Origin: Aliidiomarina sanyensis
Lineage (GTDB): Bacteria; Pseudomonadota; Gammaproteobacteria; Enterobacterales; Alteromonadaceae
Direction: 5' to 3'
DNA length: 58,492 bases
NCBI RefSeq assembly: GCF_003987175.1
Contig: NZ_PIPM01000011.1
Coordinates: 1 to 58,492, forward strand
This document shows positions 8,437 through 16,754 of this stretch, one piece after another; within the stretch, counting starts at the first letter, position 1, and every line of letters starts with the position of its first letter. Below the pieces are notes generated by a model. That model saw only the letters and a list, made by a program, of their open reading frames with translations, did not search any database and was not told the origin of the DNA. The position numbers and the translations under genes are program-made.

Positions 8437-9303
8437 TTACTTTTGCCGCTTATCTTCCGTGTTTAATATAAAGTCACTAGCATCGTGGCGTTCATGCAAT
8501 TGCTCATGCGGCTCACCCCACGCCTTATTCACCATCACACCTCGTTTCACCGCTGGGCGATTCGCTATCTTTTCTGCCCAAGCGCGCACATGCGGATAGC
8601 TTTGCGCATTCAGAAACTCCGCGGCTTCATACACTTCGTTGCGAACCAGTGCGCCGTACCATGGCCAGATTGCCATATCCGCAATGGTGTACTCATCACC
8701 GGCAATAAAAGGCGTTTTTGCGAGCTGCTGATCCAAGACATCAAGCTGCCGCTTGACCTCCATCGTGTAGCGATCAATGGGGTATTGGTACTTCTCGGGG
8801 GCATATGCATAGAAATGGCCAAAACCACCGCCTAAGATGGGTGCGCTGCCCATTTGCCAGAATAGCCAGTTCAGACACTCGGTCCGCTTCTGTGAATCTT
8901 TTGGGATGAATTGACCGAACTTTTCCGCGAGATAGAGCAAGATCGACCCTGACTCAAACACCCGCGTTGGGGGCGATGTACCATGGTCAACCAGAGCGGG
9001 GATTTTTGAATTTGGATTCGCAGCAACAAAACCGCTGCCAAACTGATCGCCTTCCATGATGTTGATCAGCCATGCATCGTATTCGGCGGCCTGAACACCT
9101 TGCTCCAGTAATTCCTCAAGCAAAACGGTGACTTTGACCCCGTTTGGGGTGGCTAGCGAATACAATTGCAACGGATGCTTACCAATGGGTAGGTCGCGAT
9201 CAACCCGAGCACCGGCAGTCGGACGGTTAATGTTTGCAAACTTTCCACCGTTGCCCGGCTCCCATGTCCATACTTTCGGTGGAGTGTACTTTGTATCAGC
9301 CAT
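8437..9303 (-). CDS. yghU: YghU-type glutathione S-transferase / disulfide reductase
   Basis: The 288-residue cytosolic protein carries the long N-terminal extension typical of YghU (TPPKVWTWEPGNGGKFANIN, residues 7-26), then a thioredoxin-like domain with QLYSLATPNGVKVTVLLEEL, in which Thr-Pro-Asn replaces the usual Ser/Tyr/Cys catalytic motif. The glutathione-binding segment PNSKIPALVDH and ESGSILLYLAEK follow, then an all-helical C-terminal domain. E. coli YghU binds two glutathiones per monomer and reduces disulfides. The ATG at 9303 follows a strong GGAGAGGGTT SD. It is a single-gene unit, with the TetR gene downstream on the same strand after 54 bp. Confidence 0.9.
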   Translation of the reverse strand: MADTKYTPPKVWTWEPGNGGKFANINRPTAGARVDRDLPIGKHPLQLYSLATPNGVKVTVLLEELLEQGVQAAEYDAWLINIMEGDQFGSGFVAANPNSKIPALVDHGTSPPTRVFESGSILLYLAEKFGQFIPKDSQKRTECLNWLFWQMGSAPILGGGFGHFYAYAPEKYQYPIDRYTMEVKRQLDVLDQQLAKTPFIAGDEYTIADMAIWPWYGALVRNEVYEAAEFLNAQSYPHVRAWAEKIANRPAVKRGVMVNKAWGEPHEQLHERHDASDFILNTEDKRQK

Positions 9304-9404
9304 AACCCTCTCCTTGCAAAAGAAAAAATAAGGATGCGGGTTATGGGTACGCGGTGCAAGCGCAAAAAGTTTCTTCTGTTACGCGTTCTCGTTCTTAAAA
9401 AGCA

Positions 9405-9800
9405 CTAGCGGTTCACGCCTCGTCCGAGGGTCAGCAGCACTAATATACCGATGGCGACCATGCCGTTCACCACCCAGATCGGGTGGGCATTTAGTGGGCC
9501 AAGATCGAGAGGAACACGATTTAGGCCATAGATGACAGAGACGTTAAAGAAAGACGCGATAAACGTATGTAACAGGGCGCTCGTAAAGAAGTAGAAACGT
9601 TCTCGTAGTGCACCGATCAGCGCGATAATAGGCAATAAGATAAAGAGGACTTGCCCCACACTAGTCAGTACGCTTTGCCAGTCTCCGAAGAACACGTTCG
9701 GGTATTTCATCGGAAAGGTATAAATACCATACCAGGGAATTGCACTTAACAAGAGCCCAGCGGCCAGTACCACGATTACAGCCCAATAGATGCGTTGCAT
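9405..9800 (-). CDS. Four-helix membrane protein of unknown function (131 aa)
   Basis: The preferred start is ATG 9800, which has AAGGA 8 nt upstream; the longer frame begins at a GTG (9833) without an SD. The product starts MQRIYWAVIVV and shows four hydrophobic segments, at about residues 5-22, 42-62, 70-92 and 105-126. It ends in a short basic tail. No charged residue pattern suggests a transporter and I do not recognise a family. It has its own 5' region and looks monocistronic. Confidence 0.6.
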   Translation of the reverse strand: MQRIYWAVIVVLAAGLLLSAIPWYGIYTFPMKYPNVFFGDWQSVLTSVGQVLFILLPIIALIGALRERFYFFTSALLHTFIASFFNVSVIYGLNRVPLDLGPLNAHPIWVVNGMVAIGILVLLTLGRGVNR

Positions 9801-10109
9801 AAAAATGTCCTTGTCGAATGTTTCCTTACTCACGCACTAGCATAGCGCGTGAATGCTTATCAGACGAAGGTTTACTTATTTTTTAATCACATCGAGAGGA
9901 GTCGTTGTAGGTTGAAAATCAATCCACGTCAGTGGGTTGGGGACTTTCGCTTCGGAATGGGTGGAAATTTAACGCATCAACTATCATGGTTATAAGACTT
10001 GTTTTTGCATGAATTCGGAACCCGTTTCTCGTTGTCCCGTTCGTTCGTATCCGCGTTTGTCCATGGCTTCCAGTTGCATTGATTTGGGTTACACCAAACG
10101 GAGGCTCTC
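9801..10109. other. Intergenic region between divergent genes
   Basis: About 310 bp separate the small membrane-protein gene (minus) from the alpha/beta-hydrolase gene (plus). I see an SD for each flank (GTCCTT on the minus side, GGAGG at 10100-10104 on the plus side) and a 34-codon frame from 10010 ending in the ATGA of the hydrolase gene. I see no convincing promoter boxes, hairpin terminator or repeat. Confidence 0.5.
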
Positions 10110-11786
10110 ATGAAAATTAAACTGTCCGCTGCCGGTGCCATGCTGACATCAAGTCGCGATCAGGCGCGTTACATCCCGCTTGGTAAGCGCGTGCGCAGCA
10201 ATCGAGTCAGTCAGCGCGATCGAAAACGCCTGATGCGCAAAGAATCCGGAGTTCCTGAGCGAATTTGGGGAACGCTCGGTGGCTGGGAATCCCGCCATCC
10301 ACCGCTTCGCGGCATGATTGAATGTTCTGATTATGGCTGTACGCAAAGCAGCGCAGAGCTCTCTGGTGAGGCGACCATGGAAGAAATCCGTTTGGTGCGC
10401 ATGGGGCGGGCGGCACATTTCAATCAAGATGAAAATGCACCCGTTATTGAGCGCTATGTCAGCTTTACGCCAGCCCCACTTCCACAGTTGAAAGCTGGAT
10501 TTACCCTCGACGATCTCCCGTATTTACGGCTCACTTTATTCGTCAAACCCGATGAGGGCGCCCTCGTCTTCTACCAACGCATCGAGGCGGGGCCATGGAA
10601 GGAGCGACTTAAAGAACCTTATGACACCGCGGTCGAATATATCTTACCGGAAGCTACGGAGAATCATGATTGTGAGCATCGAGACCGGTTGAATTACCGC
10701 ATTCCATTGTACCCTTCGGCAGACTTTGAGGCGGTCGAGACGGAGGATGGAATTCGTTTGAAAAGTGCCGCTCGCTCACGCTCGAAGTTAATTGTGAAGG
10801 CCCTGATTTTTAAACGCCAAAACAGCACAACCCATGACATTCTGAATCGCGTGGCAGAGCGCCTGAATCTGAGTCGTCATACACTTTTGAAGTGGAACCC
10901 GATTCCTGGCAGCTATTACTTTGAGGAAATCGATGCCAATGATATTCGGTTTGACCAACGCACCTTACTTTTACTGCACGGCACTTTTTCTTCCACTCGC
11001 GGCACGTATGGCGGCTTGTATGAAAAAGCAGATGAGCGTTTTGCGGACAGTCCAGTATTCCTTCAGTACCTATTGGATGCTGGCCATTTCGAGCAAATCA
11101 TTGCGTTCGATCACGACACGATATTTTCCTCGCCGCAACGGAATGCAGACAAACTTGAGTCGATTCTCGGTAGCCATGTCTTTGAACATCCCGTGACGGC
11201 GATGGGCTTTTCACGCGGGGCTCTCTTATTGAAGTGCCTCGCTACCCGGGGTCATAATTTTCAGATTAGCCGAGCAGTCACCGTGGCCGGAGCCAATCAT
11301 GTGGAGTACACCCGGCTTCCGCAAAACTTAGCGGCGTTTTGCAATGCACTTCGACGTATCACGCCGCCGAGTACTATGCTGACGTTTGTTAATGCGTTGG
11401 CGCAGCATTCGGGGCGCGCACTGAACTACTTGGAGGGAATTCGGGCAATGAATCGCGATGACCCAATGAATCAGGCTATTCTCGCACCGGAGACACCACC
11501 ACAAACGATACTCGTGCCGATTGCGGGTCGATTCACACGGGATACCGTGCAAGGTGGACGTATTCGCCGTATCGGTGCGGTGGCGTTGCATGGGGTGTTG
11601 TCTATCTTGCTGCGGACCTTGCGTCATGACTGGGTCGTGACCGAAGAGCGGCAAAGTGAAATTGCCCCATGTGCTGCGCTTCATGTCGACCCAGTCATTT
11701 ATGTGGAAAGTCGGCACACCAGTTTTTTTGGGCAGAACTTAGCGAATCGTTTGCTACTAAAAGCGCTGACGGGAAAGGAACGATAA
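10110..11786 (+). CDS. Large alpha/beta-hydrolase-fold protein with unknown N-terminal region
   Basis: The 558-residue protein starts at ATG 10110 after GGAGG. Residues 1-280 match nothing I know; they are basic at the start (KRVRSNRVSQRDRKRLMRK) and contain a region suggestive of beta-sandwich. From about 285 an alpha/beta-hydrolase fold follows: oxyanion-type TLLLLHGTFSST, then the nucleophile elbow GFSRGA with Ser368. Candidate acid and His lie in the C-terminal third but cannot be assigned confidently. No signal peptide is evident, so it is probably cytoplasmic. The gene faces the end of the motor/vWA operon, 31 bp away. A functional link is possible but only positional. Confidence 0.65.
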   Translation: MKIKLSAAGAMLTSSRDQARYIPLGKRVRSNRVSQRDRKRLMRKESGVPERIWGTLGGWESRHPPLRGMIECSDYGCTQSSAELSGEATMEEIRLVRMGRAAHFNQDENAPVIERYVSFTPAPLPQLKAGFTLDDLPYLRLTLFVKPDEGALVFYQRIEAGPWKERLKEPYDTAVEYILPEATENHDCEHRDRLNYRIPLYPSADFEAVETEDGIRLKSAARSRSKLIVKALIFKRQNSTTHDILNRVAERLNLSRHTLLKWNPIPGSYYFEEIDANDIRFDQRTLLLLHGTFSSTRGTYGGLYEKADERFADSPVFLQYLLDAGHFEQIIAFDHDTIFSSPQRNADKLESILGSHVFEHPVTAMGFSRGALLLKCLATRGHNFQISRAVTVAGANHVEYTRLPQNLAAFCNALRRITPPSTMLTFVNALAQHSGRALNYLEGIRAMNRDDPMNQAILAPETPPQTILVPIAGRFTRDTVQGGRIRRIGAVALHGVLSILLRTLRHDWVVTEERQSEIAPCAALHVDPVIYVESRHTSFFGQNLANRLLLKALTGKER

Positions 11787-11817
11787 GCAAGTGCGAACCG
11801 AGTTCATTGTGTGATCT

Positions 11818-12783
11818 TTAGGTGCTTGGTAAGGCAACAAACGCGCCGCGATTGCGATCCACCACCGCTTTCATAAAGGCGGCAAACTGAGGGGCGTCGC
11901 CCCAGCGCTCGCGGTGGAATCCCACTCCATGGATGCGCCAACGGGGCTGTCCATCAGGGCCGCGATTTAGATCCGTAATTTCGGTCACAATGGCATCCAT
12001 GGTGCCAGGGCGGAAGTCATCCCCGAACACATACATACTAATCTTGCCGGGGGAGTTTCGATACAGCTGGAGCGCCCGCTTCATCCCAACTTCGGGCGCA
12101 CTGCCGCCGCCGCGGAAGTTTTGTAACCCTTGGATAGTTCGGCGCCGCATACTTTCGGAGTCCGTTAACCAGCGGCCTGAGGTATTCGAGAACATAAAGT
12201 CGCCATCTGCGGACATCACTTGAAAACCCTTCAGCTCAGGATGGTTACGAATAATATCACCGACAACACTGGTTACTTGCTGCCACCCGCGACCAACGGA
12301 CATAGAGCCGGAGGTATCAATGACGAAAATCACATATTCCGCATCGGTAGGGATTCCCCCGACGTTAAGCGATGGCGTCTCGGGCACACTTGCAACATTC
12401 AGTCGTGCTTGCTCGCGCCGGATTTCTTCGCGCAGCGATTGGGCTTGTCCCTGCAATCGAGCCAGACTTTGTTGAGCACGCGGAATGGAGGATTCAAGCA
12501 ATTGCTCGGCGTCTAAGGTGCTTGCAGCTTGGGTTTGCGCGCTGATTAACTCATCTTGTTGGGTTTCAAGTTGGCTTTGTAGGGCCGCCACCCGATTCTG
12601 TGCCGCCATCAACTGCTCAATGCGAATCGCCACATCTTCTGCTGAGAGCTCCGCAGGTACTTCATTATTTTTAGCGAGCAAGACGAGCAACACAATGGCA
12701 CCAAAGGCACAGGCGATAATATCCAAGAACGACAGATTAAAAATCTCAATCGGAGGGCGCTTGATGCGCTGGCGCTTACTCAT
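11818..12783 (-). CDS. ExbD/TolR-like stator helix fused to a vWA domain (second copy)
   Basis: The start at 12783 (ATGA overlap with the upstream stop, GAGGA at 9 nt) gives 321 residues; an ATG 9 nt further upstream sits directly against the SD and is less likely. Residues 12-38 form one membrane helix opened by FNLSFLDIIACAFGA, which aligns with the ExbD/TolR segment that carries the proton-accepting Asp (here Asp21). Residues 48-130 are a Q/E/A-rich coiled coil. A periplasmic vWA domain (about 148-321) follows, with MIDAS residues DTSGS (Asp156, Ser158, Ser160) and Asp256; the MIDAS Thr position appears to be Ser228. It pairs with the next gene, a different protein of the same design. Confidence 0.75.
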   Translation of the reverse strand: MSKRQRIKRPPIEIFNLSFLDIIACAFGAIVLLVLLAKNNEVPAELSAEDVAIRIEQLMAAQNRVAALQSQLETQQDELISAQTQAASTLDAEQLLESSIPRAQQSLARLQGQAQSLREEIRREQARLNVASVPETPSLNVGGIPTDAEYVIFVIDTSGSMSVGRGWQQVTSVVGDIIRNHPELKGFQVMSADGDFMFSNTSGRWLTDSESMRRRTIQGLQNFRGGGSAPEVGMKRALQLYRNSPGKISMYVFGDDFRPGTMDAIVTEITDLNRGPDGQPRWRIHGVGFHRERWGDAPQFAAFMKAVVDRNRGAFVALPST

Positions 12784-13841
12784 TGTGGCCATTCCTCACT
12801 GGGGGCAAGTAGCCGACCTTTGGATGCATTAGTCCATTCCCAATACATGGAGGCTGCGTACGGGTCGCCTTCGAGCGGAAGCAGAATCACGTTCATCCGA
12901 TAACGTCCGGCAACTCGTTGGACGGTCTGCACGGTCAGTTGTCGGCGACAATCTGAACTGATGGAGCGCGTTCGCGAGATAAAGTTGCGACAGGCTAAAC
13001 TCAACCCCTCACCCAACGAGGGTAACCCGTCGGTGACTAAGTAAATATCGGTCAAATTTGGATTCGCATCCAATAGGGTGCGCATTCCGAGCAATAAATT
13101 GGTGCCGCCATCGGGTACCAGCTCATCGATTTCTCGGGCGATAGCGGTCAACGCGCTGCTGTCGCGCCCAGGACTGGTGGTGCGTGGACCAAGCACTTCT
13201 GCTGTGTCCGAAAAAGCGACGACGGTCACATTCGATGCCTCGGGTACTCGCGCCAGCAGCCATTTGCTTGCTCGCACGGTTCGTTGCCATTTCGGACGCT
13301 GTTTTCGCTGCTCTGGTGCTAATGCCAGTGAGCGGAGAATCGACACGAGGTTGGTGTCCATCATCGAGGCGGAGCGATCAATTAAAATGCCGATTTCTCG
13401 GCCTTCGACCACCATCCCAGTGATGTAATTCTCTTCCCCCGTCCCAGCCAACTCAATGGCTGAATCAGGTGTTTCAATTTGGGCTAATGCATTGAGTTCT
13501 TCTTGCAGCTCGGCAATCACGGCGAGTTGGGAAGAGACTTGGTTCAGTAGTGCTTGTTGTCGCTGAATTTGCTCATATTGTGCTTGTTCAGAGTCGGCTT
13601 GTTGCGCTTGCGCTTCGGCAATGGCATCGAGGATATCGGCCACCGCTTCGTTCATATCTTGTTCGGCAGCGGAAGCCGAGGCAATTTCTGCATCAAGACG
13701 CGCGAGCTCGTCACTCGGATCAACCCGTGCTGCATAAAAGTCGACCAGGATGAAAATCAAAATAACCGCGCCAAGGCCACAGGCCATGACGTCAATAAAT
13801 GACATATTAAAACCATCGGTTGCGCGGCGTTTCTTCGACAT
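12780..13841 (-). CDS. ExbD/TolR-like stator helix fused to a vWA domain (first copy)
   Basis: The 353-residue protein has FNMSFIDVMACGLGA at 11-25, matching the FIDVM core of ExbD/TolR with the ion-carrying Asp at 17, in one membrane helix (11-34). Residues 44-122 are a long Q/A/E-rich coiled coil. The vWA domain (about 147-320) has a complete MIDAS: DRSAS (Asp155, Ser157, Ser159), Thr247 in PDGGTNLLLG and Asp271 in LVTDGLPS. N-terminal topology places the vWA domain in the periplasm. It sits 5 bp after the ExbB-type gene and overlaps the next gene by 4 nt. Two cysteines near the end (Cys284, Cys298) could pair in the periplasm. Confidence 0.8.
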   Translation of the reverse strand: MSKKRRATDGFNMSFIDVMACGLGAVILIFILVDFYAARVDPSDELARLDAEIASASAAEQDMNEAVADILDAIAEAQAQQADSEQAQYEQIQRQQALLNQVSSQLAVIAELQEELNALAQIETPDSAIELAGTGEENYITGMVVEGREIGILIDRSASMMDTNLVSILRSLALAPEQRKQRPKWQRTVRASKWLLARVPEASNVTVVAFSDTAEVLGPRTTSPGRDSSALTAIAREIDELVPDGGTNLLLGMRTLLDANPNLTDIYLVTDGLPSLGEGLSLACRNFISRTRSISSDCRRQLTVQTVQRVAGRYRMNVILLPLEGDPYAASMYWEWTNASKGRLLAPSEEWPQ

Positions 13842-13846
13842 GATGC

Positions 13847-14620
13847 TTACCGGTGCAAGTGAGACAGCAAGCTCTTCTCACAGGAGTTTTGAATATTGAG
13901 AACCATGGTATCTTGGCGGTTGTTGAGAAGATGCATCAAGTACATCAGTAAGAGCGAAATCAAGAGTGCCACCAGGGTCGAATTAAAGGCTAAACCTAAC
14001 GAGGCGGTCATTCCCGCAATGTCGCCCGCCAGTGCATCATCCGCCTGCGCCAGCGCTTGCCCTATACCGCGCACGGTCCCCACAAAACCAATACTTGGAA
14101 TGGCCCAAATCATGTAACGAATCATGTTGTTGCCATTTTCCAATTGCGATGCCACGTTCTCGACCGAAGACTCAATAGCATCTGCGGCATGTTGCACATT
14201 TTTGGTGTGCTTAAAGCGTCGAATACACATGATCCAGGTATTTAACGCGGGGTTGTCGCGGTAGCGCGAGCCCTCAAGTTGTGCCAAAGCTGCATTGACG
14301 TTCAGTGGTTTATCCTTGTCGTGATCAGCCAGGAAATCCCGCTGATAGAAGGCTTCCTCATCGACCAAACGCCAAATTTTGTAGCCCATGAGGAAAATAG
14401 CGACGAGCATGAGTGAGATACAAATTTGTTGCTCGACTCCATTCAAGATCACCCAAATGGACGCGACGGACATGGTTCCCTCGGCTGCAATTACTTGATC
14501 GGCCGCGGGACGAATGATTCCTGCATACACCAATTGCACCACAGTAAAGGCAATCAGCAAGACAATCACGCTGGTGCCCATGCCGGGATTCATGGCCGCA
14601 TCGTTGCGACTCGGTTTCAT
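13847..14620 (-). CDS. MotA/TolQ/ExbB-type proton channel subunit
   Basis: The 257-residue protein starts at ATG 14620 with AAGGA 7 nt upstream. Hydrophobic helices lie at about 16-37, 63-83, 167-189 and 203-232, with a cytoplasmic loop of about 80 residues between helices 2 and 3. The last two helices carry the family signature: IPSIGFVGTVRGIGQAL, then DIAGMTASLGLAFNSTLVAL, with the conserved threonines at 182 and 215. In ExbB, TolQ and MotA five such subunits surround two ExbD/TolR/MotB helices and use the ion gradient for mechanical work. Two candidate partner helices are encoded immediately downstream, so this is most likely the motor ring. Confidence 0.85.
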   Translation of the reverse strand: MKPSRNDAAMNPGMGTSVIVLLIAFTVVQLVYAGIIRPAADQVIAAEGTMSVASIWVILNGVEQQICISLMLVAIFLMGYKIWRLVDEEAFYQRDFLADHDKDKPLNVNAALAQLEGSRYRDNPALNTWIMCIRRFKHTKNVQHAADAIESSVENVASQLENGNNMIRYMIWAIPSIGFVGTVRGIGQALAQADDALAGDIAGMTASLGLAFNSTLVALLISLLLMYLMHLLNNRQDTMVLNIQNSCEKSLLSHLHR

Positions 14621-14633
14621 AGTCCGTTCCTTC

Positions 14634-14747
14634 TTAGATGTTTACGGGAAAGTCTTGAGGTGCATCGAGGGAAACAAAATAAGCTCCCGCAGTTGCTGCA
14701 GCGAGCAACAACACAATACCCAGTATAATAATGATCCGGCGTTTCAT
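14634..14747 (-). CDS. 37-residue single-TM protein inside the motor operon
   Basis: This short frame fills the gap between the PEGA/FGE gene (stop at 14760) and the ExbB-type gene (start 14620). It starts at ATG 14747 with a very strong SD (AGGAGG) 6 nt upstream. The product opens with MKRR, has one membrane helix (IIIILGIVLLLAAATAGAYF, residues 5-24) and a short acidic tail SLDAPQDFPVNI. Basic N-terminus and acidic C-terminus indicate N-in topology with a 13-residue periplasmic tail. Small one-TM subunits such as CydX or KdpF stabilise larger complexes; a similar role in the motor is inferred. Confidence 0.65.
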   Translation of the reverse strand: MKRRIIIILGIVLLLAAATAGAYFVSLDAPQDFPVNI

Positions 14748-14759
14748 AGCGCCCTCCTA

Positions 14760-16754
14760 TCAATGATAACGCGCAATCCGAAAGCCCACGTCAACCATGG
14801 GCTCGGTGCCTTGATAGCGCACGCTTGCGCGTAATAAGTTCATCTGGCCCGTGAGGTATGACGCACCCTTAATCACATGGCCACGACCACTTTCGGGACC
14901 TAAAAAGTCACGTTCCGACGGCAGGGGTCCAGCAGCGTTTACTGGAATCAGACCATAGCGGTCGTGTACCCACTCTCGGACATTGCCATCTAGATCGTAA
15001 AAGCCATTGCGATCCGCTGGATAGCTGCCGACTGGGGCACGCTCTTTATGGTCATCTTGATAGCCCATCAGAACTTGCGGTTGTTCATTTCGACGGGCTT
15101 CATCCGCAAAGTTAGCCATGTTGTCCCGAAGTACTGATTGATTGCCCCAAACGTATGTGGTGCGGGCAGCGCGGCGAAAATGTTTCGCGATAAACTCCCA
15201 CTCGGCCTCGGTGGGCAGTCGATATCCCCGTGACTCCCGCCGCACACCGACGAGCTCATTCCCACGAATCTCGTAGAAAGGAATGAGGCCCTCCTGCTCA
15301 CTGAGCCAATTGGTAAAGCGAGCCGCATCAAGCCAGCTGATGTTGGTCACAGGAAGTGTGCTGTTGGTATCCCCTTGGCCTCGGAAGCGTGCAAATTGCC
15401 CTTCGGTGATGTGCTGACTGGAGACCCATATTTGTGCCCGCGAGAATGTGACGGGACGCTCAAGTTCGTTTCGTTGGCGCCCTGCTTCGTGCATGGGAGC
15501 GCCCATGGTAAAGGCGCTGAGTTGCACGGGGAGGAGTTCAATGCCCATGCCCGTCGCAACGAGCGGCTGATTCTCCCGGCGACGCGCATCAAACTCCTCG
15601 AGTAAGTCCACATGGGTGCGTCGTGTGGCCCCCGCTTCAGGCAAAACCGAGACCGTTTGCGCACGATAGTGCGGATGGCTTACGCGAATATCGTGAGGAA
15701 CGGTTTGCAAGCGGATGGTTTGGGGTGCGGTTCCACGTGTTTGGCCATTAATCGTAATGGTCGCTGGAACATTGGCAGTAATCTGAACCTCGCCATATTC
15801 TGGTTCAAGTTGGAAACGCACGTGAACGTCCCGATTTGGAGCAACTTCAACCGTTTGTGACGCAGTTCGATACCCGGCTTTGCTGTACTCAACCCTCAGC
15901 GCTTCATTCGCATTTACGCGCCCTGGGTTCGCAATCGGACTTCCGTTGACCGTTAAGACACCCCCACTGGGCGTGACATCCGCTCGAAGCGTCCCACCGA
16001 GCAACTGCAGCTGATAGTCTCGCGAATCGAACGGACGGTCCTCTCGGATGAACAGCGCATCATAAATGGGTTTATAGCCGGGCGCTTCGATTTGCACTTC
16101 GTACCGGCCCCCGGGCTGTTCAAGCGCGAGCGGTGTCTGCCCTGCCTCGGTGCCATTTATCGTCACGGTTGCACCGGTTGGTTGGCTGGTAATGCTCAGT
16201 TCGCCCAGAACCGGTTCGGGTTGAATATGGCGATTGATCACCTCACCTTTCATGGCGTTAACCAGCAATGTATAACTTTGAAAGTACGGATGGCCGAACG
16301 TGATTTCGTGAGTCCCCTCGGCTAACTCTGCGACTAGCTGCTCGCCCTCACCGGCGAGATGATCATTGACCCACCAGCGGGCGTCTTCAAGTGCTGGATT
16401 ACTGGTGACTGTGAGTTGAGCGGGCAAGGGCTCAAGTTCAAGATCAATCCGGGATGGACTGCGGCGACTAACTTCCACTTGTTTTGAGTAATATAGGGGT
16501 GCGCTCGCCTCCAGGGTGACGGATCCACCAAAGGTGTAGACCGTGTGACCGCTGGTGAAACCGACCCCGTGAGCTACCCGAATGCTGGCCTCCTGCCGTG
16601 CGTCTTCGGGCGCAATCACGACTTGGTACCCTTGCAGCAACATCAGCCAGCTCAGATAGCCGAACAGCAGCGCAGCTAGCACCGACGAGCTGATGATGAC
16701 CCAGCGCCGGCGTTTTCTCTGATCATGTTCAATGTCGGAATCAAATACGCTCAT
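14760..16754 (-). CDS. TM protein with four PEGA-like repeats and an FGE/SUMF1-fold domain
   Basis: The start taken is ATG 16754 (664 aa); an in-frame ATG at 16784 would overlap the upstream gene more and has no SD. One membrane helix (about 18-41) follows RKRRR, so the bulk is periplasmic. PEGA-type beta repeats lie at about 112-178, 184-250, 253-317 and 319-385, with motifs such as GATVTINGTEAGQTPL. Residues 403-664 are an FGE-sulfatase (SUMF1) domain: GYRLPTEAEWEFIA, GFYDLDGNVREWVHDR and DVGFRIAR. The whole 664-residue form contains no cysteine, so it cannot be a copper/cysteine formylglycine-generating enzyme and is probably a binding or structural domain. Confidence 0.8.
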   Translation of the reverse strand: MSVFDSDIEHDQRKRRRWVIISSSVLAALLFGYLSWLMLLQGYQVVIAPEDARQEASIRVAHGVGFTSGHTVYTFGGSVTLEASAPLYYSKQVEVSRRSPSRIDLELEPLPAQLTVTSNPALEDARWWVNDHLAGEGEQLVAELAEGTHEITFGHPYFQSYTLLVNAMKGEVINRHIQPEPVLGELSITSQPTGATVTINGTEAGQTPLALEQPGGRYEVQIEAPGYKPIYDALFIREDRPFDSRDYQLQLLGGTLRADVTPSGGVLTVNGSPIANPGRVNANEALRVEYSKAGYRTASQTVEVAPNRDVHVRFQLEPEYGEVQITANVPATITINGQTRGTAPQTIRLQTVPHDIRVSHPHYRAQTVSVLPEAGATRRTHVDLLEEFDARRRENQPLVATGMGIELLPVQLSAFTMGAPMHEAGRQRNELERPVTFSRAQIWVSSQHITEGQFARFRGQGDTNSTLPVTNISWLDAARFTNWLSEQEGLIPFYEIRGNELVGVRRESRGYRLPTEAEWEFIAKHFRRAARTTYVWGNQSVLRDNMANFADEARRNEQPQVLMGYQDDHKERAPVGSYPADRNGFYDLDGNVREWVHDRYGLIPVNAAGPLPSERDFLGPESGRGHVIKGASYLTGQMNLLRASVRYQGTEPMVDVGFRIARYH

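Noticed and set aside
10010-10114. 34-codon frame ending in the ATGA of the alpha/beta-hydrolase gene (possible leader peptide)
   Set aside because: No Shine-Dalgarno upstream and the composition looks random; the hydrolase gene has its own GGAGG. Overlap alone is not enough.
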